NCBI RefSeq assembly: GCF_029167375.1
Contig: NZ_JARFTP010000003.1
Span: forward strand, 62,001 to 126,000
Length of the DNA: 64,000 nt
Direction of reading: 5' to 3'
DNA from: Tsukamurella sp. 8F
GTDB taxonomy: Bacteria > Actinomycetota > Actinomycetes > Mycobacteriales > Mycobacteriaceae
Of this stretch, positions 9,641 through 19,437 are shown piece after piece; within the stretch, counting starts at the first letter, position 1, and each line of letters opens with the position of its first letter. The translations under genes were made by a program, and so were the position numbers. The notes beneath the pieces are model-generated. The model did no database searches, was not told where the DNA came from, and was given only the letters and a program-made list of their open reading frames with translations.

Positions 9641-10393
9641 ATGTCCGCCTTTCGTATCGGGCAGATCGTGCCCAGCTCCAACACCACGATGGAGACCGAG
9701 GTACCGGCAATGCTGAACGCGCGTGGCGCGTTGTTCCCTGATGAGGCGTTCACCTTCCACTCGGCGCGCATGCGAATGCTGCACGTCGACCCGGAGTCGC
9801 TGAAGCGGATGGACGGAGACAGCGACCGGTGCGCGCTCGAGCTGAGCGACGCCCGGTGCGACGTCCTGGCCTACGCGTGCCTGGTGGCGATCATGGCCCA
9901 GGGGCCGGGTTACCACCGGGCGTCCGAATCGCGGTTGCGTGAGACCGCTCAGGGCAACGGCGTCCCGACACCCGTTCTCAGCTCGGCGGGCGCTCTCATC
10001 CAAGGAGTGCAGGCGATGGGGGTCGAGAAGATCTCAATCGTCACGCCCTATATGAAGCCGCTCACCACGATGGTCGTCGACTACATCCGTGCGGAGGGTA
10101 TCGATGTCGTCGATTCCGTCAGCCTCGAGGTCGCGGACAACCTCGAGGTGGGGCGCCTGGATCCCGCGGATCTGATCCGGCACGTGGATCGCCTCGACAC
10201 CACCGGGGTCGACGCCGTAGTGCTGTCTGCGTGCGTCCAGATGCCGTCGCTGCCCGCGATCGAGGCGGTGCAGGACAAGCTCGGCCTGCCGGTGCTGACC
10301 GCGGCGACCGCGACCGTGCACCGCATCCTCGCCACTCTCGGGCTGGAGACGAGGGTCCCCCGAGCGGGTGCGTTGCTCTCCGGGAGGTACTGA
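9641..10393 (+). CDS. maleate cis-trans isomerase-like protein (Asp/Glu racemase superfamily)
   Basis: 250 residues. PSSNTTMETEVP near the N-terminus and two cysteine motifs (AYACLVA and LSACVQMPSL) match maleate isomerase, which converts maleate to fumarate by cysteine attack at the double bond. Arylmalonate decarboxylase and other Asp/Glu racemase relatives share the fold, but both cysteines plus PSSNTTME favour the isomerase. GGAGAG lies just before the ATG. It is the last gene of the LysR-MFS-isomerase cassette and would feed fumarate into the TCA cycle, as in nicotinate or maleate catabolism. Its stop abuts that of the convergent NUDIX gene with no spacer. Confidence 0.82.
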   Translation: MSAFRIGQIVPSSNTTMETEVPAMLNARGALFPDEAFTFHSARMRMLHVDPESLKRMDGDSDRCALELSDARCDVLAYACLVAIMAQGPGYHRASESRLRETAQGNGVPTPVLSSAGALIQGVQAMGVEKISIVTPYMKPLTTMVVDYIRAEGIDVVDSVSLEVADNLEVGRLDPADLIRHVDRLDTTGVDAVVLSACVQMPSLPAIEAVQDKLGLPVLTAATATVHRILATLGLETRVPRAGALLSGRY

Positions 10394-11077
10394 TCAGGTC
10401 CAGGTGAAGCGGGGCTGCCCGAGGTCGCCCACGCGAGTGGCGCGTCCGTGAAGGACGACCTCCCGGAACTGATAGATCATCGCTGCGGTGGGTGCGTGCA
10501 CGAACGCGCCACGGAACGGCCACTGGAAGACGGGGCCCACATCGGATTCGACTGTGCGGTACTCGGCGTCGACCTCGGAGAGGGAGACCCGGTAGATCAT
10601 CGCGACCTCGTCGGGTTTGGGCGCCAGCTCGCCCACGTGTCCCGCCCACACCACGATCGGGGTGATCAGGTGGCCCGACCTGGCCACGAAGTCGTCGAGC
10701 GTGCCGAGTACGGCGGCGTGGCCGAGCGCGAGCCCGACCTCCTCGTGCAACTCGCGCAGGGCCGCCTCCTCGGGCGTCTCGCCCGGGTCCAGGCGACCGC
10801 CGGGTAGCGCATACTGCGCCGGGTTGCCGCGCAGCCGGGCGCTGCGGAACGTGAGCAGGAGCCCGTCGCCCGTCGTCTCGTCGCCGGTGACGGCGAGGCA
10901 CACCGCGGCCCTGCGTAGCCCTTCCGCACCCGCCCGGTCCGTGCCGGCCTCGAGCGGAACGGTCCGCTCGAACTCTGCGAGCCGCCGCACGGCCTCGGCG
11001 CGCCCGACGGTGACGGCGGGCAGGCCGGACGGGTATCCCGCACCGGCGGGCCTGTCCGACTCCCAGCTCTGCTGCAC
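10394..11077 (-). CDS. NUDIX hydrolase (CoA-pyrophosphatase-like)
   Basis: 227 residues with a full NUDIX box, GRLDPGETPEEAALRELHEE, which binds divalent metal and cleaves a nucleoside-diphosphate-linked substrate. The N-terminal extension before the box and the QYALPGGRLDPGE context resemble CoA/ADP-ribose pyrophosphatases, but the substrate cannot be fixed. It is convergent with the maleate-isomerase gene (stop codons adjacent) and divergent from pta. Confidence 0.8.
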   Translation of the reverse strand: MQQSWESDRPAGAGYPSGLPAVTVGRAEAVRRLAEFERTVPLEAGTDRAGAEGLRRAAVCLAVTGDETTGDGLLLTFRSARLRGNPAQYALPGGRLDPGETPEEAALRELHEEVGLALGHAAVLGTLDDFVARSGHLITPIVVWAGHVGELAPKPDEVAMIYRVSLSEVDAEYRTVESDVGPVFQWPFRGAFVHAPTAAMIYQFREVVLHGRATRVGDLGQPRFTWT

Positions 11078-11191
11078 GATGCCTCCTCGCTACTCGCAAC
11101 GGTCTTCATTGTGCGCTCGTCGTCCGCTGACACGTACCGTGCCATGAGCCACTGACGGGTATCGGGGCGTGAGAATGGGATAGTGGTGCCC

Positions 11192-13285
11192 ATGGTCGCG
11201 CGCCCGAAGACGAGCAGCATCTACATAGCGTCCTCCGAAGGGGACACCGGCAAGTCCACGATCGCGCTGGGCGCGATGAACCTCCTGGCCTCCACTGGCT
11301 GGAACATCGGGGTGTTCCGGCCCATCCCCCGGGTCACGGGGTCCGGGCAGCGCGACTACATCCTCGAACTGCTGCTCGAGCATGCCACCGCGGACCTGGA
11401 CTACGACGACTGCGTGGGCGTCACCTACGAGCAGGTGCACGAGGACCCGGACGCGGCGCTGAACGAGATCGTCACCCGGTTCCACGCGGTGGAGGACCGG
11501 TGTGACTTCGTGCTCGTGCTCGGGTCGGACTACACGGACGTCACGACGCCGACGGAGTTCGCCTTCAACGCGCGCATCGCGGTGAACCTGGGCGCCTCGA
11601 TCCTCCTCGCTGTGAAGGCGCTGGACCGGACGCCCGAGCAGGTCGCCGCCGTCGCGGAGCAGGCGATGACCGAGATCCGCAACAACCACGCGCACACGGC
11701 GGCCGTCGTCGCCAACCGCACCGCTCCGGATCGCCTGGCGGACACCGCTGCTGCGCTACGCGCCACGGATCGCCCCGCATGGGCTCTGCCCGAGGAGCCC
11801 GTGCTCGTGGCGCCGATGATGAGCGAGCTCCTCGACGCCCTCGGCGGCCGGATGCTGTGGGGCGACCCGGAACTCCTTTCGCGCGAGGCGATGTCTGTCC
11901 TGGTGGGCGGTATGACCGCCGAACACATCCTCGAGCGTCTCACCGAGGGGGTCGCCGTCGTAGCGCCCGGGGATCGCTCGGACGTCCTTCTGGCGCTGGT
12001 GAACTCGCACCGCGCTTCGAACTTCCCCTCGCTCGCGGGTATCCTGCTGAACGGCGGGTACACGCCGCACCCGATGATCGGGACCCTCGTCGAGGGGCTC
12101 GCCCCGTCCGTGCCGATCATCTCGGTCCCGCAGGGGACCTACGACACGGCCCGCATCGCCGCGGACACGCGTGGACGGGTGGGAATACAGTCCGTCCGCA
12201 AGATCGACGTCGCGACGGCACTCGTGGAGAAGTACATCCCCTCAGACGAGTTGCTCGACACGCTCCAGGTATCCAATCCGGAGGTCGTCACCCCGCAGAT
12301 GTTCGAGTACCAGCTACTCGCGCGCGCTCGCGCCGACCGCCGGCACATCGTGCTGCCGGAGGGTGACGACGACCGCATCCTCCGCGCCGCGGGCCGCCTG
12401 CAGCGCCGCGAGGTCGCCGATCTGACGATCCTCGGCTCGGAGTCCAGGGTGCGTGCGCGGGCGGCGGAGCTCGGCGTAGACCTCGAAGAGGTGACGGTGA
12501 TCGATCCGAGGCGCGCCACGGACCTCGTCGAGCGGTTCGCCCAGACCTATTACGAGCTGCGCAAGCACAAGGGCATGACACTGGAACGTGCACACGAGAC
12601 CGTCCAGGACGTCTCGTACTTCGGCACGCTGATGGTGCATCTAGGACTCGCGGACGGCATGGTCTCCGGGGCCGCTCACACGACGGCGCATACGATCCGG
12701 CCGTCCTTCGAGATCATCAAGACCAAGCCCGGGGTCTCGACCGTGTCGTCCATCTTCCTGATGTGTCTGCCGGACAGGGTTCTCGCGTACGGCGACTGCG
12801 CCGTCGTGCCCGATCCGACGCAGGAGCAGCTCGCGGACATCGCGATCAGTTCTGCGGAGACCGCTGCGCAGTTCGGCATCGATCCGCGCGTGGCGTTGCT
12901 GTCGTACTCGACGGGTGAGTCGGGCTCGGGCGCCGACGTCGAGAAGGTCAGAGAGGCCACGCGGCTCGTGCACGAGCGTGAACCGAAGTTGTTGGCGGAG
13001 GGCCCGATCCAATACGACGCCGCAGTCGAGCCGAGCGTCGCCGCGGCGAAGATGCCGGACTCGCCCGTCGCGGGGCGCGCGACGGTGCTCGTCTTCCCCG
13101 ACCTCAACACCGGCAACAACACCTACAAGGCCGTGCAGCGGTCGGCGGGTGCGGTCGCGATCGGTCCTGTGCTGCAGGGGCTCAACGCCCCGATCAACGA
13201 CCTCTCGCGCGGAGCCCTGGTAGAAGACATCGTGAACACCGTCGCGATCACCGCGATCCAGGCGCAGGCGAAGGGAAGCAAGTGA
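11192..13285 (+). CDS. pta: phosphate acetyltransferase, long form
   Basis: About 697 residues: an N-terminal AAA/BioD-like domain with [10 protein letters not shown], a central DRTGG domain and the C-terminal PTA_PTB catalytic domain ([40 protein letters not shown]). It interconverts acetyl-CoA and acetyl phosphate. ATG 11192 aligns best with mycobacterial Pta; in-frame GTG codons at 11183 and 11186 are alternatives. It overlaps ackA by 4 bp (GTGA), so the two are translationally coupled. Position after fgd matches Rv0408. Confidence 0.96.
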   Translation: MVARPKTSSIYIASSEGDTGKSTIALGAMNLLASTGWNIGVFRPIPRVTGSGQRDYILELLLEHATADLDYDDCVGVTYEQVHEDPDAALNEIVTRFHAVEDRCDFVLVLGSDYTDVTTPTEFAFNARIAVNLGASILLAVKALDRTPEQVAAVAEQAMTEIRNNHAHTAAVVANRTAPDRLADTAAALRATDRPAWALPEEPVLVAPMMSELLDALGGRMLWGDPELLSREAMSVLVGGMTAEHILERLTEGVAVVAPGDRSDVLLALVNSHRASNFPSLAGILLNGGYTPHPMIGTLVEGLAPSVPIISVPQGTYDTARIAADTRGRVGIQSVRKIDVATALVEKYIPSDELLDTLQVSNPEVVTPQMFEYQLLARARADRRHIVLPEGDDDRILRAAGRLQRREVADLTILGSESRVRARAAELGVDLEEVTVIDPRRATDLVERFAQTYYELRKHKGMTLERAHETVQDVSYFGTLMVHLGLADGMVSGAAHTTAHTIRPSFEIIKTKPGVSTVSSIFLMCLPDRVLAYGDCAVVPDPTQEQLADIAISSAETAAQFGIDPRVALLSYSTGESGSGADVEKVREATRLVHEREPKLLAEGPIQYDAAVEPSVAAAKMPDSPVAGRATVLVFPDLNTGNNTYKAVQRSAGAVAIGPVLQGLNAPINDLSRGALVEDIVNTVAITAIQAQAKGSK

Positions 13286-14427
13286 CCACAGACCCCACCG
13301 TGCTCGTCCTCAACTCGGGGTCGTCGTCGCTGAAGTATCAACTGTTGCACCCTGATTCGGGCGAGGTGCTCGTCTCCGGAATCGTCGAGCGGATCGGTGA
13401 GGTGGTCCCTGATCACCGGGTCGCGCTGCGCCAGGTGTTCGACGAGTTCCGCGAGAAGGGGATCGACCTCGACGGACTCGCCGCCGTCGGGCATCGAGTG
13501 GTGCACGGCGGCCGCAGCTTCCACCGTCCTACGATCATCGACGACGCCGTCGTCGATGAGATCCGCAGGCTCTCCACGCTCGCACCGCTGCACAACCCGC
13601 CCAACGTGGAGGGTATCGAGGTCGCACGCGAGCTGTTGCCCGACACCAAGCAGGTCGCGGTCTTCGATACGGCGTTCTTCTTCGACCTACCCGCGGAGGC
13701 TGCGGCGTATGCCATCGACAAGCAGCTCGCGCAACAGTACGACCTGCGCCGCTACGGTTTTCACGGCACGTCGCATCGCTACGTCTCGTCACTCGTCCCC
13801 GGTCTACTCGACCGCCCCGCCGACGAGGTGAACCAGATCGTCCTGCACCTCGGCAACGGCGCGTCCGCATCGGCCGTGCGCGGCGGGCGCGCCGTCGATA
13901 CGTCGATGGGCCTGACCCCACTCGAAGGGCTGGTCATGGGGACCCGCAGCGGCGACGTCGACCCGGGGCTGGTGTTGCACCTGCGTCGCGCCATCGGGCT
14001 GAGCGTCGACGAGATCGACGAGTTGCTCAACCGCCGCTCCGGACTGAAGGGGCTGTGCGGGGAGAACGACTTCCGTTCCGTGCGGGGACTCATCGCGGAC
14101 GGCGACGAGTCCGCGCGTTTCGCGTACGAGGTGTACGTGCACCGCCTGCGGCGGTATATCGGCGCTTACATGATCGAGTTGGGCGGCGTCGACGCGATCA
14201 CCTTCACCGCCGGCGTCGGCGAGAACGATCCGGGTATCCGGGCGGACTCGCTCGCAGGGCTGGAGCGGTTCGGCATCGCCGTCGACGGCGACCGCAACGC
14301 CGGACCGTCCGGCACCGGCCGGATCACCGAGCCGACGCGCATCGACGTCGACGGCTCGGACGTCGCCGTGCTCGTCGTACCCACGAACGAGGAGCTGGCC
14401 ATAGCCCGAGACGCAGTGGCCGTCTGA
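13282..14427 (+). CDS. ackA: acetate kinase
   Basis: 381 residues with the acetokinase signatures [15 protein letters not shown] at the N-terminus, [19 protein letters not shown] and [13 protein letters not shown]. It moves phosphate between acetyl phosphate and ADP, forming the Pta-AckA overflow/assimilation route. The GTG start overlaps the pta stop; its own stop overlaps the ATG of the adenylyl cyclase by one base (TGATG), so all three genes form one unit. Confidence 0.97.
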   Translation: MTTDPTVLVLNSGSSSLKYQLLHPDSGEVLVSGIVERIGEVVPDHRVALRQVFDEFREKGIDLDGLAAVGHRVVHGGRSFHRPTIIDDAVVDEIRRLSTLAPLHNPPNVEGIEVARELLPDTKQVAVFDTAFFFDLPAEAAAYAIDKQLAQQYDLRRYGFHGTSHRYVSSLVPGLLDRPADEVNQIVLHLGNGASASAVRGGRAVDTSMGLTPLEGLVMGTRSGDVDPGLVLHLRRAIGLSVDEIDELLNRRSGLKGLCGENDFRSVRGLIADGDESARFAYEVYVHRLRRYIGAYMIELGGVDAITFTAGVGENDPGIRADSLAGLERFGIAVDGDRNAGPSGTGRITEPTRIDVDGSDVAVLVVPTNEELAIARDAVAV

Positions 14428-15962
14428 TGCGCCAGGCGGGCGGGGACTTCGGCTCCGTCCTGCTCGGCCGTCGGGGCGCGAGCAGGCGCGCGCGGCGCGT
14501 GCGCGTGACCGCTCTGCTCGTCCTGACCAGTTGGCTGGCCAACGCCGTGGGCGCAGGCTTCGCGGTACTGTTGATCACTGTCGGGATCCCGGCGCCCAGC
14601 GTGTTCGCTCCGGATCTGCTCCTCGTCAACGCGGTGGTCGTGCCCGCCTTCATCGCGGCGGCCTTCATGACGGCCCATGTCATCGGTATCACCGTGATCT
14701 GGCATCGCCTCGCGTGGATGGAACGGGACCGCGTGCCGTCGGATCGCGACGCGAGCCGCGCCCTGAACCTGCCGCGCTGGCTCATAACCGTCGAGCTGAG
14801 CTGCTGGCTGTCCGGCGCCGTCCTGATGGGTGTGCTGTACGGATCGCACGACCTGCGGCTCGTGCCCAAGGTGGTGGGGATCAGCGTGCTCGGTGGTTTC
14901 GTCGTGTGCGGCGTCGTGTACCAGCTCGCGGAGTTCTGCATGCGCCCCGTCGCCGCGATAGTGCTGCGCACCCACGTGCCGTCCGAGCGTACGCATGGGC
15001 TGCTCACCCGGTCCCTTGGCGCGTGGGCCCTCGGTTCGGGTCTGCCGCTGCTCGGGATCACGATGATCATGGTGTTCGCGATGATCGTCGGCGACGTCAC
15101 GATCACGCAGCTCGCGATGAGCGCGCTCGTGCTCGCAGCGGTGGCGGCGGTCACCGGCATCACCATGACCCTGCTCAACCAGTCCCGCGTGGCCGCGCCG
15201 CTGCGCAACGTGATCGACGGGATGGCGAAGGTGGAGCGCGGCCGCTACGAGGCGGAGGTCACCGTCTACGACGCGTCGATCCTAGGGGTCCTGCAGGCCG
15301 GGTTCAATTCGATGGCGGGCGGGCTGCGCGAACGTGAGGTGGTGCGCGACCTCTACCGGCGGCAGGTGGGCGAGCAGGTGGCGCGCGCGAGCATCGAGTC
15401 CGCGCCCGCACTGGGTGGCGTGGAGCGCACCGTCGCAGTCATCTTCATCGACCTGATCGGCTCGACGACGCTCGCCGCCACCCGCCCGCCGATCGAGGTC
15501 GTCTCGCTCGTCAACCGATTCTGCGCCGTGGTCGTCGAGGAGGTGGGCCGGCACGGTGGACTGGTCAACAAGTTCGAGGGCGACGCGGTCCTGGCGATCT
15601 TCGGTGCGCCGACCGAACTCGACGATCCCGCGGGTTGTGCCCTGGCCGCTGCGCGGGTGATGACGCGGCGCCTCGTCGTCGAGGTGCCGGAGATCGGGGC
15701 GGGTTGCGGCGTGTCCTACGGCGTGGTCGTCGCCGGCTACGTGGGTGCTGCCGACCGTTTCGAATACACCGTCATCGGTGATCCGGTCAACGAGGCCGCC
15801 CGCCTCTCGTCGGCCGCGAAGGCCGACCCCTCCGTTCCCTGGGCTTCGGCCCCGGCGGTGATCGCCGCCGGTGTCGACGAGGCCGGCCGCTGGCGGCCCG
15901 GACCGGCGACAGTGCTCCGCGGGCGGACTGCTCCCACGCAGGTGTATCTCTCCGGAACCTAG
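14427..15962 (+). CDS. membrane adenylyl cyclase (class III) with HAMP domain
   Basis: 511 residues: several TM helices in the first ~250 residues, a HAMP segment (AAPLRNVIDGMAKVERGRYE), then a class III cyclase domain. Key residues are present: metal-binding Asp in FIDLIGSTT and GDAVLAIFG, adenine-selecting Lys in NKFEGD and Asp in VIGDPVNEAARL, and the Asn/Arg pair in the same motif. It should therefore be active and make cAMP. The build matches the mycobacterial Rv1318c/Rv1319c/Rv1320c/Rv3645 family. Translational coupling to pta-ackA suggests a link between acetate flux and cAMP; that link is inference. Confidence 0.9.
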   Translation: MRQAGGDFGSVLLGRRGASRRARRVRVTALLVLTSWLANAVGAGFAVLLITVGIPAPSVFAPDLLLVNAVVVPAFIAAAFMTAHVIGITVIWHRLAWMERDRVPSDRDASRALNLPRWLITVELSCWLSGAVLMGVLYGSHDLRLVPKVVGISVLGGFVVCGVVYQLAEFCMRPVAAIVLRTHVPSERTHGLLTRSLGAWALGSGLPLLGITMIMVFAMIVGDVTITQLAMSALVLAAVAAVTGITMTLLNQSRVAAPLRNVIDGMAKVERGRYEAEVTVYDASILGVLQAGFNSMAGGLREREVVRDLYRRQVGEQVARASIESAPALGGVERTVAVIFIDLIGSTTLAATRPPIEVVSLVNRFCAVVVEEVGRHGGLVNKFEGDAVLAIFGAPTELDDPAGCALAAARVMTRRLVVEVPEIGAGCGVSYGVVVAGYVGAADRFEYTVIGDPVNEAARLSSAAKADPSVPWASAPAVIAAGVDEAGRWRPGPATVLRGRTAPTQVYLSGT

Positions 15963-16039
15963 GCCGTGAGGCGGTGGCGCCGGAGCGGGCACGTGGCGAC
16001 CGCCCGCGTGGACGCCGGTGAGGAGGCTCATGCAAGCGA

Positions 16040-16058
16040 GTAGGAAAGGTTAACCTAT
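16040..16058. promoter_or_regulatory. IdeR/DtxR-type iron box
   Basis: GTAGGAAAGGTTAACCTAT matches the consensus TTAGGTTAGSCTAACCTAA at 14 of 19 positions by eye, centred on the palindrome AGGTTAACCT (16047-16056). It ends 10 bp before the GTG start of the FecCD permease gene, so iron-loaded repressor would block the promoter. Confidence 0.7.
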
Positions 16059-16068
16059 CATCGCTGGG

Positions 16069-17175
16069 GTGAGTCTGAAACAGTCCGCAGCCGACGCACC
16101 GGCAGGTGGCGCGGCCGGGCGCGCGGGCGCGAGCCGGGCCGGCGCGGGGCGTCGTCGGCGCCGCCTCGTAGGGATCGTGGTTCTGGTCTCCGCGCTCGCC
16201 GTCACGGTGATCGCATCGCTGGCCATCGGGTCCCGCGCGATCTCGCCGGGCACCGTCTGGGACGCGGTGTTCTACCGCTACTCGACCGGGCCGGGCGTCG
16301 CGAACAGGGACCTCAACGAGGCTGCGATCATCGTCCAGACCCTGCGGGTGCCGCGTACGCTGCTCGCGGTGTTGGTCGGGGCGTCCCTGGCGGTCGCGGG
16401 CGCGCTCATGCAGGGCCATACGCGGAATCCCATCGCGGACCCCGGCCTGCTGGGCATCACTCAGGGGGCGGCATTCGCCGTCGTCGTGACCGTCTACCTC
16501 GGCAGGCTCGACCACCCGCTGCAGTACGTGTGGTTCGCATTCCTCGGTGCCGCGATCGCGGCCGTGGTGGTGTTCGGTCTGTCCAGCGTGGGCTCCGGCG
16601 TCGCGTCGCCGCTCACGCTCGTCCTCGCGGGCACCGGCGTCTCGATCTTCCTGTCGGCGATGACCTCCGCGGTCGCGCTCTCGGACCAGCAGACGCTCGA
16701 TGCCCTGCGCTTCTGGAACGCGGGCGCAGTCTCCGGTCGCGGCTACGACGTCATCGTCGCGACCGCGCCGTTCCTGATACTCGGGCTCCTGCTGGCGTTC
16801 GCAAACGGTCCGGCGATCAACCTGCTCAACCTGGGCGACGACGTGGCCAAGGGACTCGGCCTCAACGTCGGGCTAGCGCGCGGCTTCGGCATCGTCGCCG
16901 TCACGCTGCTCGCGGGAGCGGGTACGGCGGCCTGCGGTTCGATCGCATTCCTCGGCCTCATGGCGCCGCACGTCGCACGGTTCATCACGGGCCCCGACCA
17001 CCGGTGGCTGCTGCCGTACTCGGCGCTGATCGGTGCCGTGCTCCTGTTGACCGCGGACATAATCGGCCGCGTAGTCGCGCGGCCCGGCGAGCTGGAGGTG
17101 GGCATCGTGCTGGCCCTCGTCGGCGCGCCGTTCTTCGTTGTCCTGGTGTGGTGGCGGAAGGCGGCCAAGCTGTGA
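16069..17175 (+). CDS. FecCD-family siderophore ABC permease (first subunit)
   Basis: 368 residues, about ten TM helices, after a Gly/Arg-rich N-terminal tail of ~30 residues. FecCD hallmarks: LRVPRTLLAVLVGASLAVAG, GHTRNPIADPGLLGI and FLGLMAPHVAR. It forms the membrane channel for ferric-siderophore import with the next gene, driven by the ATPase after that. GTG start at 16069 directly after the iron box. Its stop overlaps the GTG start of the second permease by 4 bp. Confidence 0.92.
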   Translation: MSLKQSAADAPAGGAAGRAGASRAGAGRRRRRLVGIVVLVSALAVTVIASLAIGSRAISPGTVWDAVFYRYSTGPGVANRDLNEAAIIVQTLRVPRTLLAVLVGASLAVAGALMQGHTRNPIADPGLLGITQGAAFAVVVTVYLGRLDHPLQYVWFAFLGAAIAAVVVFGLSSVGSGVASPLTLVLAGTGVSIFLSAMTSAVALSDQQTLDALRFWNAGAVSGRGYDVIVATAPFLILGLLLAFANGPAINLLNLGDDVAKGLGLNVGLARGFGIVAVTLLAGAGTAACGSIAFLGLMAPHVARFITGPDHRWLLPYSALIGAVLLLTADIIGRVVARPGELEVGIVLALVGAPFFVVLVWWRKAAKL

Positions 17176-18260
17176 GCTCCGATCTGCAGACGCGCCCCGA
17201 TGTCCCGCCGCTGCCCCGCGCCGCCCGGTTCGGTCCCGTCCTCTCGTTCGTTCTGCGGCCCTGGCCGGTACTGGTCAGCGGCGTCCTCGCTGCGGGCACC
17301 TTCGTCGTGTTCTGCCTGAGCATCCGGCTGGGTGACTTCCCGCTCTCGTTCGTCGATGTGGTCCGGGCGATCTTCGGGCAGGGCGACAGCGTGACCGTGT
17401 TCATCGTGCACGACCTCCGCATGCCGCGGGCACTCGTGGGCGTCCTCGTGGGCGCCGCGCTCGGGATGTCCGGCGCGATCGTGCAGTCGATCGCCCGCAA
17501 CCCGCTCGCCAGCCCGGACATCCTCGGCATCACAGCCGGTGCGGGTGTGCTCGCGGTGTTCCTCGTGACCTCGACCGGTGGTCTCGCCGCCGCCGTCACG
17601 GAGGGCGTCGGGCTTCCGGCGGCGTCGCTGGTGGGCGGCCTGCTGACGGGCGTGCTGGTCTACGTCCTCGCGTTCCGTGGCGGTATCGACGGCATGCGCC
17701 TGATCCTGATAGGTGTCGCGATCACTGCGCTCATGCAGGCGCTCATCACGTGGATGATCGTTCGCGCCGACATCCGCGATGCGGCGCGCGCGCAGACCTG
17801 GCTGGTCGGGTCGCTCGAGGCCCGGACGTGGTCGCAGGTCACCGCGGTCGCGGTGGTCGGCGGTATCGCCGCGGTCGTCGCGCTCGGTGCGGCATTCGCG
17901 CTCAAGGCGGTTCAGCTCGGCGACGACGTCGCCCGCGGGCTCGGCGTCCCTCTCACCGTCACGCGCGCGGTGCTGCTGATCGCGGCGGTGCTGCTCGCGG
18001 CGATCGCGGTGTCGGCGTCCGGACCGATCGCCTTCGTCGCCTTCGTCTCGCCGCAGGTGGCGATGCGCCTGACCCGGCTGCCCGCCCCGCCGCTGATCCC
18101 CGCGGCCCTGACCGGGGCGTTCCTGCTGACGGGCGCCGACCTCGTGGCGCGTGTGATACTGCCCGTTCAGCTTCCCGTCGGCATCGTCACGGCGGGCGTC
18201 GGCGGCCCCTTCCTCGTGTACCTGCTCGTCCGCAACAACCTGAAGGCGTCCAAGAAATGA
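17172..18260 (+). CDS. FecCD-family siderophore ABC permease (second subunit)
   Basis: 362 residues, FecCD fold: LRMPRALVGVLVGAALGMSG, SIARNPLASPDILGIT and GPIAFVAFVSPQVAMRLT. It should pair with the upstream permease (FepD/FepG-like arrangement). GTG 17172 overlaps the upstream stop and is preferred; the frame is open upstream only as a shadow of the first permease. It overlaps the ATPase gene by 4 bp (ATGA). Confidence 0.92.
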   Translation: MSSDLQTRPDVPPLPRAARFGPVLSFVLRPWPVLVSGVLAAGTFVVFCLSIRLGDFPLSFVDVVRAIFGQGDSVTVFIVHDLRMPRALVGVLVGAALGMSGAIVQSIARNPLASPDILGITAGAGVLAVFLVTSTGGLAAAVTEGVGLPAASLVGGLLTGVLVYVLAFRGGIDGMRLILIGVAITALMQALITWMIVRADIRDAARAQTWLVGSLEARTWSQVTAVAVVGGIAAVVALGAAFALKAVQLGDDVARGLGVPLTVTRAVLLIAAVLLAAIAVSASGPIAFVAFVSPQVAMRLTRLPAPPLIPAALTGAFLLTGADLVARVILPVQLPVGIVTAGVGGPFLVYLLVRNNLKASKK

Positions 18261-19063
18261 CAGAGACCATCTCGCGCCTCGGTGCGCGCGGCATCGCCGT
18301 CGGATACGGAGATCGGCTGATCATCTCCGACCTTCACCTGGACATCCCCGCCGCGGGCGTCACCACCGTCATCGGTCCCAACGGGTGCGGTAAGTCCACA
18401 CTGCTGCGCGCGCTGTCCCGGCTGCTCAAACCCAAAGCCGGGCACGTCGTGCTCGACGGCCAGGACATCGCGAAGATGCGCACGCGCGACGTCGCCACCA
18501 AGATGGGGCTGCTGCCGCAGACACCGTCGGCGCCCGAGGGCCTCACCGTCGCGGATCTCGTTGCACGCGGCCGACACCCGCACCAGTCGTGGTTGCGGCA
18601 GTGGTCCTCCGACGACGCCGATGTCGTGGACGCGGCGCTCGCGCAGACCGGTGTGCGGGACCTCGCCGACCGACCGGTCGACGCACTGTCCGGTGGGCAG
18701 CGGCAGCGCGTGTGGATATCCATGACCCTCGCGCAGGGCACCGACATGCTGCTGCTCGACGAGCCGACCACCTACCTCGACCTGTCCCACGCGCTGGACG
18801 TCCTCGACCTGGTCGACGAGCTGTCCGACTCCGGCCGCACGGTCGTGATGGTGCTGCACGACCTCAACCTCGCGGTCCGCTACAGCGACAACATCATCGT
18901 CATGCGCGACGGCGCCGTGGTAGCGCAGGGTGCACCGCGTGATGTGATCAGCGAGAAACTCCTGTACGACGTGTTCGGGCTGCGTTCGCGGGTCATGGAG
19001 GACCCGGTCAGCGACAAACCGCTGATCGTGCCCATCGGCCGGCGGCACGTGCACGAGGCCTGA
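18257..19063 (+). CDS. ferric-siderophore ABC ATPase (FepC-like)
   Basis: 268 residues: Walker A GPNGCGKST, signature LSGGQRQRVW, Walker B MLLLDEPTTYLDL and switch His in VLHDLNLAVRYSD. DEPTTYLD and the loop VARGRHPHQS are typical of iron-siderophore and B12 importers. It completes a permease-permease-ATPase operon that lacks a substrate-binding lipoprotein, so the binding protein must be encoded elsewhere. Expected to be repressed by iron through the upstream box. Confidence 0.93.
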   Translation: MTETISRLGARGIAVGYGDRLIISDLHLDIPAAGVTTVIGPNGCGKSTLLRALSRLLKPKAGHVVLDGQDIAKMRTRDVATKMGLLPQTPSAPEGLTVADLVARGRHPHQSWLRQWSSDDADVVDAALAQTGVRDLADRPVDALSGGQRQRVWISMTLAQGTDMLLLDEPTTYLDLSHALDVLDLVDELSDSGRTVVMVLHDLNLAVRYSDNIIVMRDGAVVAQGAPRDVISEKLLYDVFGLRSRVMEDPVSDKPLIVPIGRRHVHEA

Positions 19064-19072
19064 TCTGCCGCG

Positions 19073-19086
19073 GCCCGGCGTCGGGC
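19073..19086. terminator. small hairpin after siderophore transporter operon
   Basis: GCCCG-GCGT-CGGGC, 5-bp stem and 4-nt loop, starts 9 nt after the ATPase stop. No T-tract. Confidence 0.35.
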
Positions 19087-19329
19087 TGAAAGGGTGGAGG
19101 TGGTGGCTGCCGGGACCGATCGAGGCGCGGCCGGTAACGTGCGCACAATCCGTGATTCGACGGGTCGGACGCGGCACAATCCTGCACCGGAGACCTCCAA
19201 CCTGTCAGATCCCTTCAGCCGGCCTATAGGTGTGCGGTACCGCATATGGTTCTGACCACGGGATGCGCTACATAACACGTGCCGCCCGATGAAAAGGCAT
19301 CCACGAAGCTCGCAGTAGTCGGGGGCGCA

Positions 19330-19358
19330 CCCGGGATCTACGCAGCTGCGATCCCGGG
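19330..19358. repeat. strong inverted repeat in the 374-bp gene-free stretch
   Basis: CCCGGGATC-N11-GATCCCGGG, perfect 9-bp arms; the spacer itself contains GCAGCTGC. It lies about 80 bp before the aldo-keto reductase start, inside the only gene-free stretch over 300 bp (19064-19437). It may be a terminator or an operator for the reductase pair. I see no credible small gene in this stretch. Confidence 0.5.
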
Positions 19359-19437
19359 CCCTACCACGCTCCGCGCAGGTCTCCCTCGCGGAGCGGTGTG
19401 AGCGGCGCGGAAGCCGACCAGGTCGAGGAGAGGCCAC

